The notes below the pieces were generated by a model, which was given only the letters and a program-made list of their open reading frames with translations, was not told the DNA's origin and did no database searches. A DNA stretch of 50,764 bases from Eutrophocola sp963925675 (GTDB taxonomy: Bacteria; Pseudomonadota; Gammaproteobacteria; Pseudomonadales; Pseudohongiellaceae): NCBI GenBank assembly GCA_963925675.1, contig CAWUSW010000018.1, positions 1-50,764 on the forward strand, written 5' to 3'. The translations under genes and the position numbers were made by a program. Below, one piece after another: positions 18,264 to 26,026 of this stretch (within the stretch, counting starts at the first letter, position 1; every line of letters begins with the position of its first letter).

Positions 18264-19370
18264 CTACAGTCTCATCGGCATGACAACATAGGTGGCACTA
18301 CTGTCATCAGAGGAGTGCAGCAAGGCGCTGCTATTTGGATCAGAGACAATAATCTGCACGTTGTCTGTATCCAATACGTTCAGAACATCCACCAGATAAA
18401 CAACATTAAAGCCAATCTCAACTGAATCGCCTTTATATTCCACGGCTACCGTTTCCTCAGCTTCTTCCTGCTCAGGGTTATTAGCAATAATCTTGAGCTC
18501 GTCATCGGAAAGAATCAGACGAATACCGCGAAATTTTTCGTTGGAAAGGATTGCTGTTCTGTTAAGGGAATCTCGCAGTTGTTGTCTGCCAGCAATAATA
18601 TTTTTATCACCACCTTTGGGAAGTACACGGTTATAGTCTGGAAACTTTCCATCAACCAGTTTTGAGGTAAAGGTAAAGTTATTCATGCTTACCCGAATAT
18701 GATTAGTACCAATTACTACATTAATATCTTCGTCTTCACCATCAGAAAGTAGTCTACTGAGCTCCAGAATGCCTTTGCGAGGTACAATAACTCCGGTAGT
18801 CTCGTTAACATCAGCTTTCATATCTTCGGTTTGCATTGCCAGGCGATGCCCGTCAGTTGCTACCACACGGAGATAGTCAGGACTTACTTCAATTAGCATA
18901 CCGTTTAGATAATAGCGTACATCCTGCTGCGCCATGGCAAAACTTGTGTTATGAAGCATGGTTTTAAGCAAGCTCTTGGAAGCAGCAAATTGTAGCGTGC
19001 CAGAAGACTCTTCAACTCCAGGAAAATCAGTTGCCGGTAGTGTCGACAAAGAAAAACGGCTGCGGCCAGACTGAATTTTGAGTTTTTCATCATCCAGATC
19101 GAATTTGAGTGAAGCGCTATCAGGCAGCGATTTGCAGATATCCATCAGCTTTCTTGCGGGTACTGTTATTTCACCATCACTTTTCGCCGAATCGACCTCA
19201 ACACTACCCATCAGTTCAACTTCCAGATCCGTTCCAGTAAGTGAAAGCTGATTTTTATCCAGGGCAAAAAGGACATTGGAAAGAACCGGCAAAGTCTGAC
19301 GTCTTTCCACGACACCGGTGACCAATTGCAGGGGTTTAATCAATGCTTCACGGGAAATTTCAAATTGCAT
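18264..19370 (-). CDS. dnaN: DNA polymerase III beta sliding clamp
   Basis: 368 residues, as expected for the three-domain clamp that encircles DNA and tethers polymerase III. The N-terminus MQFEISREALIKPLQLVTGVVERRQTLP (split here from the conserved start LPVLSNVLF) and the C-terminal ending YVVMPMRL, part of the protein-binding pocket, are typical. It lies 33 bp downstream of dnaA and 40 bp upstream of recF on the same strand. Confidence 0.97.
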   Translation of the reverse strand: MQFEISREALIKPLQLVTGVVERRQTLPVLSNVLFALDKNQLSLTGTDLEVELMGSVEVDSAKSDGEITVPARKLMDICKSLPDSASLKFDLDDEKLKIQSGRSRFSLSTLPATDFPGVEESSGTLQFAASKSLLKTMLHNTSFAMAQQDVRYYLNGMLIEVSPDYLRVVATDGHRLAMQTEDMKADVNETTGVIVPRKGILELSRLLSDGEDEDINVVIGTNHIRVSMNNFTFTSKLVDGKFPDYNRVLPKGGDKNIIAGRQQLRDSLNRTAILSNEKFRGIRLILSDDELKIIANNPEQEEAEETVAVEYKGDSVEIGFNVVYLVDVLNVLDTDNVQIIVSDPNSSALLHSSDDSSATYVVMPMRL

Positions 19371-19403
19371 GGCGTTAACTAATCCTTTGATTTATATGTA
19401 TTA

Positions 19404-20990
19404 TTAGCTTGAAAGAGAACGTAAAAGATTTTGGTAATCTTCATTAATATCGGAAGACGATTTTCGCAGATCGCTAATTGTGCGACAGGCATGCAAGACT
19501 GTTGTGTGATCTCGCCCTCCATACAAATTGCCTATTTCAGGCAAGCTGTGATTGGTTAATTCTTTTGAGAGACACATCGCCACCTGGCGCGGACGGGCGA
19601 CAGACCTGGTTCGACGCTTTGAGGTCATATCAGCCATTTTTATTTTATAATATTCAGCCACTGTGCGCTGAATATTATCGACACTAATGAGTTTATTTTG
19701 AATGGCAAGAAGGTCCTTCAAGGCATCCTTAATCAGGGGGATGGTGATTTCTGAGCCCATAAAGCGTGTGTGAGCAATTACTTTTTTCAGGGCACCTTCC
19801 AGTTCGCGAACATTTGATCGCAGTTTTTGCGCCATGAACATAGCTTCCTCATTGGGCAGGTAAACCTGCTCCTGATTGGCTTTATTTATTAGAATTGCAG
19901 CCCTGGTTTCCAGTTCCGGCGGTTCGACAGCAACAGACAAACCCCAACCAAAGCGGGACTTCAAGCGCTCTTCTAAGCCATTGATTTCACTATGATATTT
20001 GTCGCAAGTCATGATAATTTGCCTGCCACCCTCAAAAATAGCATTGAAGGTATGGAAAAACTCTTCCTGAGAACGCTCTTTATTGGCAAAAAATTGAATA
20101 TCATCAATTAACAAAGCATCTACAGAGTGGTAATAACGCTTGAATTCATTGATAGCATTCAGTTGCAGTGCAGATACCATGCTGCCGACAAATGTTTGTG
20201 AATGCAGATAAACCACATTCGCATTAGGATTCTGTTCAATTAAATGATTGCCAATGGCATGCATAAGATGGGTTTTACCAAGACCTACACCACCATAAAT
20301 AAATAGCGGGTTATAGGAGCCACCTGGATTATCGGCAACCTGGGCCGCAGCCGCGCGAGCAATCTGATTGGATTTACCTTCAATAAAATTGTTAAAGGTG
20401 TAGTTACGATTAAGTTCACCTTTATACCGTTGGTGCCGGCTTTTGCTGCCTAATGCAGGAATTGACTGCTTTACTGATCCAGAATGGCGAGAACCAAATA
20501 CATCTTCCAATACGCTCTGATGGTTAGTAGAACCATACGAAGAGTCCTGCAAAGAATTCTGTGTAGAGCGCAAGGATGAGGCAGTTTGAGAATAATTAAC
20601 CCCATTATCATCTTGTCTGCTCAAACTATCTGGCAATGAGTCAATTGGCTGAAATGACGCTTTGTTTCCGTATTCCGGTTCCAGTGAATTGGTCAGGTCT
20701 GAAGTACTAAAAGCCTGATCAAGTGAAATATCGGCGGGAAGTTTTTCAGCGTTGGCAATTTCCAGTATTACCGCTGGTTGTGTATTTTCGTTATTTTCGT
20801 GAATAATTTCTTTAATGCGTTCCAGAAAATGATCCTTTACCCACTCCAGGATGAATTTATTCGGCGCGAGCAGGTACAAGGTGTTATTTCCATTAATAAA
20901 ACGTAGTGGTCTTATCCAGGTATTAAATTGTTGAGAAGGAAGTTCGTTTTTAAGACAGTAAATACACTTCTGCCAGGTGGCAACAATCAC
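19404..20990 (-). CDS. dnaA: Chromosomal replication initiator DnaA
   Basis: 528 residues, longer than E. coli DnaA (467) because of a Ser/Gln-rich linker at about 100-190. Domain I begins WQKCIYCLKNELPSQQFNTWIRPL. The AAA+ domain has Walker A GGVGLGKTHLMHAIGNH and Walker B LLIDDIQFF. The C-terminal helix-turn-helix includes GRDHTTVLHACR, the DnaA-box recognition signature. The start is GTG at 20990. The gap upstream holds a DnaA box that overlaps a predicted promoter, so it probably represses itself. It heads the dnaA-dnaN-recF-gyrB unit. Confidence 0.98.
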   Translation of the reverse strand: MIVATWQKCIYCLKNELPSQQFNTWIRPLRFINGNNTLYLLAPNKFILEWVKDHFLERIKEIIHENNENTQPAVILEIANAEKLPADISLDQAFSTSDLTNSLEPEYGNKASFQPIDSLPDSLSRQDDNGVNYSQTASSLRSTQNSLQDSSYGSTNHQSVLEDVFGSRHSGSVKQSIPALGSKSRHQRYKGELNRNYTFNNFIEGKSNQIARAAAAQVADNPGGSYNPLFIYGGVGLGKTHLMHAIGNHLIEQNPNANVVYLHSQTFVGSMVSALQLNAINEFKRYYHSVDALLIDDIQFFANKERSQEEFFHTFNAIFEGGRQIIMTCDKYHSEINGLEERLKSRFGWGLSVAVEPPELETRAAILINKANQEQVYLPNEEAMFMAQKLRSNVRELEGALKKVIAHTRFMGSEITIPLIKDALKDLLAIQNKLISVDNIQRTVAEYYKIKMADMTSKRRTRSVARPRQVAMCLSKELTNHSLPEIGNLYGGRDHTTVLHACRTISDLRKSSSDINEDYQNLLRSLSS

Positions 20991-21041
20991 GATTTTTACG
21001 ACTCCAGTTTATTTTGATTATCGGTCCGGAAATTTTCATTA

Positions 21042-21070
21042 ATTCTACCCAGTGGCAACAGTGTTATCCA
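21042..21070 (-). promoter_or_regulatory. Predicted dnaA promoter with overlapping DnaA box
   Basis: Read on the minus strand, -35 TGGATA (21070-21065) and -10 TAGAAT (21047-21042) are separated by 17 bp, matching the sigma70 consensus at 4/6 and 5/6 bases. The -35 element lies wholly within the DnaA box at 21064-21072. This would place bound DnaA over the promoter, as in known dnaA autoregulation. Start of transcription would be about 45 nt before the dnaA GTG. Confidence 0.45.
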
Positions 21071-21482
21071 CACAAAAAGGCCTTTTTTTCGTTTATTTCT
21101 CTCTTTTTTTTATCTATATATATCATGTAGTTATATTGTTTATGCTGGTATTTTGAGGCTTAAAACGCTTTGTGAAAATGGCCGTAAAAAAATGACTGCC
21201 TGTGCACAACCTGTGCATAACTTGTGGGCTGGACGACGCATTGTCCAAATAATAAAAAACAGAAAATCGGGGGCTGTCCCCATTATAGAATTCTGATAGA
21301 TAAACAGGCTATCAATTGGTTTAACCAAGCAAAGGGCTGCTTTAACAGTTTGTTAGCGGTTGTAAGCTATAAGCTTTCCTTAGCCACTGACAGATACCGC
21401 AATGAAATTGCATTATGAAGGGAAACACATTAGAATTCGCATCCCTTTTTTAGGGCTATTACCAATGTCATTTTTTAGGTCA

Positions 21483-21511
21483 TTGGGCAAACTAAATAAC
21501 ATGTATATTGT
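21483..21511 (+). promoter_or_regulatory. Possible rpmH promoter
   Basis: TTGGGC at 21483-21488 and TATTGT at 21506-21511 are spaced by 17 bp, with an overlapping TATATT at 21504-21509. The transcript would begin just before the CCAGGA ribosome binding site of rpmH at about 21521. Match to consensus is moderate. Confidence 0.35.
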
Positions 21512-21532
21512 ACGACTTTTCCAGGAATTATT

Positions 21533-21667
21533 ATGAAAAGAACATTTCAGCCAAGCGTCATTAAACGCAAAAGAACTCATGGCTTTAGATCACGTATGGC
21601 AACTAAAGCTGGTAGGCAGTTACTGAGTCGCAGAAGATCCAAAGGTCGCGCAATCCTGTCCGCTTAA
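21533..21667 (+). CDS. rpmH: 50S ribosomal protein L34
   Basis: 44 residues, exactly the usual size for L34. The sequence begins MKRTFQPSVIKRKRTHGFRS and ends GRAILSA, with the very basic composition of this large-subunit protein. The start is ATG at 21533 with CCAGGA upstream. It is the first gene to the right of the dnaA gap and is followed by rnpA, an order kept in nearly all bacteria. Confidence 0.98.
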   Translation: MKRTFQPSVIKRKRTHGFRSRMATKAGRQLLSRRRSKGRAILSA

Positions 21668-21730
21668 TACCCGGGTTAATTCTTGCTTTTAAAAAGTAAG
21701 CCCCGGGGTCAGCCCCAGCCAACAGGAGAA

Positions 21731-22099
21731 ATGTCCGTGGTGGATCAACGATTCCCCAAAACTTGTCGCCTGTTGGACTCAAAATCCTACGAACAAGTAT
21801 TTAATGAGCCCACTATCAGGGTGTCCAATAAATACTTTTTAATTCTCGGAAATTGGACTGAACTGGAACATGCCCGGCTTGGTGTTATCGTTGCCAAGAA
21901 AAATATTGCCAAGGCAAATCAGCGCAACCGTATTAAACGTTTGATCAGGGAGGCATTCAGGGTGAAAAAATCATCATTCGCACCTGTAGACCTGGTAGTA
22001 ATGGCAAGAAAAGGCCTTCAACTTCTTGAAAACAGTGAATGCCAACCGTATATCCATGATTTAATGGACGAAATTGTAAAGAAGAAGCCTTCAACCTGA
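21731..22099 (+). CDS. rnpA: Ribonuclease P protein component
   Basis: 122 residues from the ATG at 21731. This start is preferred because it has AGGAG six bases upstream; a longer TTG-started frame from 21683 would add 16 poorly conserved residues. RnpA is the protein cofactor of RNase P, which trims tRNA 5' ends. The RNR signature is present as QRNRIKRLIREAFR. It lies 63 bp after rpmH and 9 bp before yidD. Confidence 0.95.
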   Translation: MSVVDQRFPKTCRLLDSKSYEQVFNEPTIRVSNKYFLILGNWTELEHARLGVIVAKKNIAKANQRNRIKRLIREAFRVKKSSFAPVDLVVMARKGLQLLENSECQPYIHDLMDEIVKKKPST

Positions 22100-22108
22100 A
22101 AACATCCC

Positions 22109-22411
22109 ATGGTTAAAATTCTCTCCGCACTAATTCTTCTATATAAGCGCCTGATAAGTCCCTTGTTAGGACCCCATTGCAGATTCTATCCATCCTGTTC
22201 CAGCTATTTTCTCCAGGCATTGGAAACACATGGCGCAGCGAAAGGGTGCTGCCTGGGGATTAAAAGAATGTGTCGCTGCCATCCACTAAATGAAGGTGGA
22301 ATAGATCCTGTCCCCGCAGCCGATTGTTCAAACAATACTGATCTTTGCTCCGCGGAATTACCCAATAGCTTTACTGTTAACAAGGAAACACAACCCCGCC
22401 ATGGACATTAA
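22109..22411 (+). CDS. yidD: Membrane protein insertion efficiency factor YidD
   Basis: 100 residues. YidD is a small inner-surface membrane protein that assists YidC-dependent insertion. The signature is clear: LYKRLISPLLGPHCRFYPSCSSYFLQALETHG, given here in its parts LISPLLGP, CRFYPSCSSY and RCHPLNEGGIDPVP. The C-terminal 30 residues are variable and unconserved. Its end overlaps the yidC start by 11 bp, so translation is probably coupled. Confidence 0.95.
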   Translation: MVKILSALILLYKRLISPLLGPHCRFYPSCSSYFLQALETHGAAKGCCLGIKRMCRCHPLNEGGIDPVPAADCSNNTDLCSAELPNSFTVNKETQPRHGH

Positions 22412-24110
22412 ACGCAATATAATTCTGGTAGGACTGGCGGTTGTCAGTTATTTGATGCTGCTGGCCTGGAATAAAGATTATCCAGCAGGATCACAAGGGG
22501 TGCCTGATACAGGGGAAACAGCAGCGAGTAACAACGGACAAGCACCAATAGTAGACCTGCCACTAGTGGCTGTTACTGAAACAGGTAACGGCATTGATGA
22601 CTTACCTAACATTCCGCAAAGCGCAGGGATATCTGCTGTTCCGGTTGTTGAAACAACCTCTGCATCGCAGCGTATAACCATCAACACCCCGAAACAGATA
22701 ATTACTGTTGATTTGCTTGGCGGCGATATCGTCGCTCTTTCGCTGCCTGATTTCCCTGTATCACTGGAAACACCAGATCAACCATTTAGATTGCTCAGGC
22801 AGGATTCTGCACAGGTTTATATTGCACAAAGCGGTTTGATTGGTCGTGATGGTCCAGATGCAAATCCACTGGGAAGACCAGCTTACACCAGCGCACAAAG
22901 CAGCTATAACGTTAGTGATGATTCACTATCTGTAGACCTTATATTTACTACCGAAGATGGCATAGAAATAACCAAAAGATTCATCGTATCCGCTGACGAC
23001 TACCTGGTCAGAGTCCAGTACCTAATTAATAATAGAAGCAGTAATTCCTGGCAGGGCAATATGTTTGGCCAGATCAAGCGCGATAATTCTGATGACGCCA
23101 GCCAAATTGGTGGTTTCCGCGTCAACACCTTTTTAGGTGCAGCCATCACAACACTGGATGACCCCTATGTAAAATTCGATTTTGATGATATCGCTGATGG
23201 CGTTGATACAATAACAACAACCGGTGGCTGGATTGCTTTCTCGCAACATTATTTTCTGGGTAGCTGGATTCCAGATGCCAGCACAGATAATTCTTTTACC
23301 ATGCGCCGCAATGCACAGGGTGAAAATCTACTGACTTTTGTTAATCCATCGCTTACTGTTCAACCAGGTGAAAACCAAACCATTGAGGCGGGATTCTGGG
23401 CAGGGCCCAAGGACCAATACCGACTTGATGAAATATCACCAAACCTGGGCCTGACGATAGATTACGGCTTGTTCTACTTTATTGCCTCACCCATATTCTG
23501 GTTGCTGACAGAAATTAATGACCTGGTTGGTAATTATGGATTTTCGATATTACTTCTTACACTTGTCATCAAAATTATTCTCTACCCGCTATCTGCAAAA
23601 AGCTTGAAGTCTATGGCCAAAATGCGACGCTTGAGTCCAAAAATTGCTGAAATCAAAGACCGCTGTGGTGATGACAAACAAAAGTTTATGCAAGAACAAA
23701 TGGCGCTGTGGAAGAAAGAGCAGGTTAACCCTTTTGGCGGTTGTCTTCCCATGTTATTGCAGATGCCTGTCTTTCTAGGCATCTACTGGGTACTGAACGA
23801 AAGTGTTGAATTGCGCCAGGCATCTTTTATCTTCTGGTATGAAGATCTCTCACAAATGGATCCGTATTTCATTCTGCCTATATTGTTTGCCGCTGCTATG
23901 TTCTTACAACAAGTAATTACACCAATGCAGACAATGGATCCGGCCCAGGCAAAAATGATGAAATTTATGCCGCTTATTTTTGCAGTATTCTTCCTCTGGT
24001 TTCCAGCAGGACTTGTTTTGTATTACACCGCGAACAGTGTGCTTTCTATTCTGCAACAGTGGATCATCACTAAGCAGATTGATCGAACCTATAAGCCCAA
24101 AGGGTCCTGA
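22401..24110 (+). CDS. yidC: Membrane protein insertase YidC
   Basis: 569 residues, the Gram-negative type. One N-terminal membrane helix (about 7-23) is followed by a large periplasmic beta domain (about 60-340) and the conserved insertase core of five helices from about 350 on. The core shows NYGFSILLLTLVIKIILYPL, then NPFGGCLPMLLQMPVFLGIY and FFLWFPAGLVLYYTANSVLS. It works alone or with SecYEG to insert inner-membrane proteins, including Fo subunit c encoded downstream. It overlaps yidD and is 20 bp before mnmE. Confidence 0.97.
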   Translation: MDIKRNIILVGLAVVSYLMLLAWNKDYPAGSQGVPDTGETAASNNGQAPIVDLPLVAVTETGNGIDDLPNIPQSAGISAVPVVETTSASQRITINTPKQIITVDLLGGDIVALSLPDFPVSLETPDQPFRLLRQDSAQVYIAQSGLIGRDGPDANPLGRPAYTSAQSSYNVSDDSLSVDLIFTTEDGIEITKRFIVSADDYLVRVQYLINNRSSNSWQGNMFGQIKRDNSDDASQIGGFRVNTFLGAAITTLDDPYVKFDFDDIADGVDTITTTGGWIAFSQHYFLGSWIPDASTDNSFTMRRNAQGENLLTFVNPSLTVQPGENQTIEAGFWAGPKDQYRLDEISPNLGLTIDYGLFYFIASPIFWLLTEINDLVGNYGFSILLLTLVIKIILYPLSAKSLKSMAKMRRLSPKIAEIKDRCGDDKQKFMQEQMALWKKEQVNPFGGCLPMLLQMPVFLGIYWVLNESVELRQASFIFWYEDLSQMDPYFILPILFAAAMFLQQVITPMQTMDPAQAKMMKFMPLIFAVFFLWFPAGLVLYYTANSVLSILQQWIITKQIDRTYKPKGS

Positions 24111-24130
24111 CCTTATAGTGGGAAATGTAG

Positions 24131-25501
24131 ATGACTGTCAGTAACGAAACAATCTGTGCAGTCGCCACACCTGCAGGACGCGGGGGTATCAGTATTATCC
24201 GGGTGTCTGGTTCTGACTCTTCCAGAATCGCTAAAAATATAGCAGGACATCTGCCACCTCCAAGATATGCCCACTATGGAAATTTTCTAGCCAGCTCTGG
24301 CGACACTATTGATTCCGGTATAACGCTTTTCTTTCCAGGCCCGGATTCATTTACCGGTGAAGATGTCATTGAACTACAGGCCCATGGTGGGCCCTTCGTT
24401 GTCGATATTCTACTTCAGGAAATTCTTTCCATGGGAGTACGATTAGCAAGGCCCGGTGAATTTTCCGAGCGGGCTTTTTTAAATGACAAAATTGATCTTG
24501 CCCAGGCAGAAGCTATTGCAGACTTAATTGAAAGTAATTCAGCTGAAGCAGCACGCTTTGCTGTTCGTTCTCTGCAAGGTGAATTTTCGGCATTAGTTAA
24601 TAGCTTAATTAATGCCATAGTGGAACTGCGAATGTATGTTGAAGCTGCAATGGATTTTCCGGAAGAGGAAGTCGATTTTCTCGAAGAGGGTGATGTAGAA
24701 AACAGATTACAACAACTCCTTAAGCAAATGGATGGCGTTCTTGCTCAGGCCGTGCAAGGTACCATTATGAAGGATGGTTTAAAGGTAGTTATTGCCGGTG
24801 AGCCCAACGCGGGGAAGTCAAGTTTGTTAAATGTGCTGGCAGGGCAGTCCAGAGCTATCGTTACTGAAATAGCCGGCACAACAAGAGATATACTTAAAGA
24901 ACATATCAGTATAGATGGTATGCCTCTTCATATTATTGATACCGCGGGGCTTCATGTCAGCGAAGATATCGTTGAACAGGAAGGCATAAGACGTGCATGG
25001 CAGGAAATAGGAGAAGCGGATCTTGTGCTGCTGGTCATTGATGCAAGTAAAGAGTTTGATTTAGAGCACTTTGAACTTTTTACAGAAATACAAACACTAA
25101 TTCCTGAGCCAGAAAATTTATTTCTGGTATTTAATAAAATTGATATTGCCAAAACTTCTGCGAGGCTGGAAATAGGCAATGAATCTTTACCGACATCAAT
25201 ATATCTTTCAGCTAAAAACATGCAAGGTATTGATCTATTAACTTCAGCACTCAAAACCCATGCCGGCCTGAATACCACAACTGAAGGCGGCTTTATCGCC
25301 AGACGACGTCATCTTGATGCGCTTGAAAAATCGCGTTCATTCCTGATATCGGCATTGGCGCAATTAGTTTCTTCAAAGGCTGGTGAACTTGTTGCTGAAG
25401 ATTTACGTGAAGCTCATCAGTGTCTTGAACTAATCACCGGCAGATATACCCCGGATGACTTGTTAGGTGAAATTTTTTCCAGTTTTTGCATTGGGAAATA
25501 A
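24131..25501 (+). CDS. mnmE: tRNA uridine-5-carboxymethylaminomethyl modification GTPase MnmE
   Basis: 456 residues, normal length. With MnmG it makes the cmnm5 modification at the tRNA wobble uridine. G-domain motifs are GEPNAGKSSLLN (G1), TTRD (G2), DTAGLH (G3) and NKID (G4). The protein ends in CIGK, the conserved C-terminal Cys motif. It follows yidC by 20 bp. Its partner mnmG lies beyond a 525-bp gap that looks like origin DNA, so the two genes are probably transcribed separately. Confidence 0.97.
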   Translation: MTVSNETICAVATPAGRGGISIIRVSGSDSSRIAKNIAGHLPPPRYAHYGNFLASSGDTIDSGITLFFPGPDSFTGEDVIELQAHGGPFVVDILLQEILSMGVRLARPGEFSERAFLNDKIDLAQAEAIADLIESNSAEAARFAVRSLQGEFSALVNSLINAIVELRMYVEAAMDFPEEEVDFLEEGDVENRLQQLLKQMDGVLAQAVQGTIMKDGLKVVIAGEPNAGKSSLLNVLAGQSRAIVTEIAGTTRDILKEHISIDGMPLHIIDTAGLHVSEDIVEQEGIRRAWQEIGEADLVLLVIDASKEFDLEHFELFTEIQTLIPEPENLFLVFNKIDIAKTSARLEIGNESLPTSIYLSAKNMQGIDLLTSALKTHAGLNTTTEGGFIARRRHLDALEKSRSFLISALAQLVSSKAGELVAEDLREAHQCLELITGRYTPDDLLGEIFSSFCIGK

Positions 25502-26026
25502 TAAAAAGCTAATGGAAAAATAAAAAGCCTTTACCGTTTAGACCTAATACAAAAAAAGTTATAAACACTTATCTTTACTTAAACACGTCTCTTCCACAAT
25601 TGTATCCCCAACATCATTACATTGAGATTTACCTGTGGAAAACACCGCTTTGATCCGTGAACAAACTGTGCAGTCTATTTGCAGCATATAATGGCATGTA
25701 TAAAGCGCTTGTTTATCATCAGGCTATACCCTGCTTACACTCAAGTTAGAAGCAGGCTTCCAACAAGGTTTATATGCAGGCAAGCCATTGAAGCTATGAG
25801 GAATAAACCACTTACACACAGAAAACAGCTTTACTAATAGTAGTAATAACATTAAATATATACTCTTCTTTCTATATATATACTTATTTATATATATAAC
25901 TATAAAAGAGTAACAAAAGTCTTTTTCCTTCATTTTTACATCGAAATGCTTATACTTAGCCCCCCATTTTTGACCAATACAGCATATAGCGTATAAATAC
26001 GGTAAAAACTGAAACACTTATAGATA
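25502..26026. other. Second origin-like region between mnmE and mnmG
   Basis: 525 bp without a convincing gene. A minus-strand DnaA box TTTTCCACA (25634-25642) fits the relaxed consensus TTWTNCACA. One-mismatch boxes are TTATAAACA (25559-25567), TCTTCCACA (25590-25598) and TTACACACA (25812-25820). The stretch 25834-25925 is extremely AT-rich with repeated TATATATA runs. AAACACTTAT occurs twice (25563-25572 and 26012-26021). E. coli oriC is also next to mnmG. A minus-strand 97-codon frame inside it (25724-26017) is rich in Tyr, Lys and Ile from the AT tract and is not credible. Confidence 0.5.
25970..25997 (+). promoter_or_regulatory. Predicted mnmG promoter
   Basis: TTGACC at 25970-25975 and TATAAA at 25992-25997 are separated by 16 bp, each matching the sigma70 consensus at 5/6 bases. 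Transcription would start about 20 nt before the mnmG ATG and run away from the AT-rich tract. In E. coli, transcription of mnmG (gidA) next to oriC affects initiation. Confidence 0.6.

Larger units (their letters stand above)
20991..21532. other. Candidate oriC region between dnaA and rpmH
   Basis: 542 bp without a gene. It has a perfect DnaA box TTATCCACA at 21064-21072 (plus), another perfect box TTATGCACA on the minus strand at 21212-21220, and two one-mismatch minus-strand boxes at 21201-21209 (TTGTGCACA) and 21171-21179 (ATTTTCACA). Between them, 21080-21145 is a pyrimidine and AT-rich tract with a TATATATA core, suited to unwinding. The dnaA-rpmH gap is where Pseudomonas origins are found. 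Genes are divergent from it (dnaA left, rpmH right). GATC sites are absent, unlike E. coli. The other gap at 25502-26026 competes for the role. Confidence 0.65.

Noticed and set aside
20991..21532. Plus- and minus-strand ORFs of about 60 codons (21224-21418, 21140-21328)
   Set aside because: They have no ribosome binding site worth noting, no family resemblance, and lie across DnaA boxes.
23341..23400. Use of hand-counted G and C in single lines to place the origin
   Set aside because: Several lines are balanced (this one has 14 G and 14 C), so local counts cannot decide between the two gaps; a chromosome-wide skew is needed.
25724..26017. 97-codon minus-strand ORF in the mnmE-mnmG gap
   Set aside because: Its composition (runs of Ile, Tyr, Lys, Leu) follows the AT-rich tract, it has no recognisable motif, and it overlaps the mnmG promoter.
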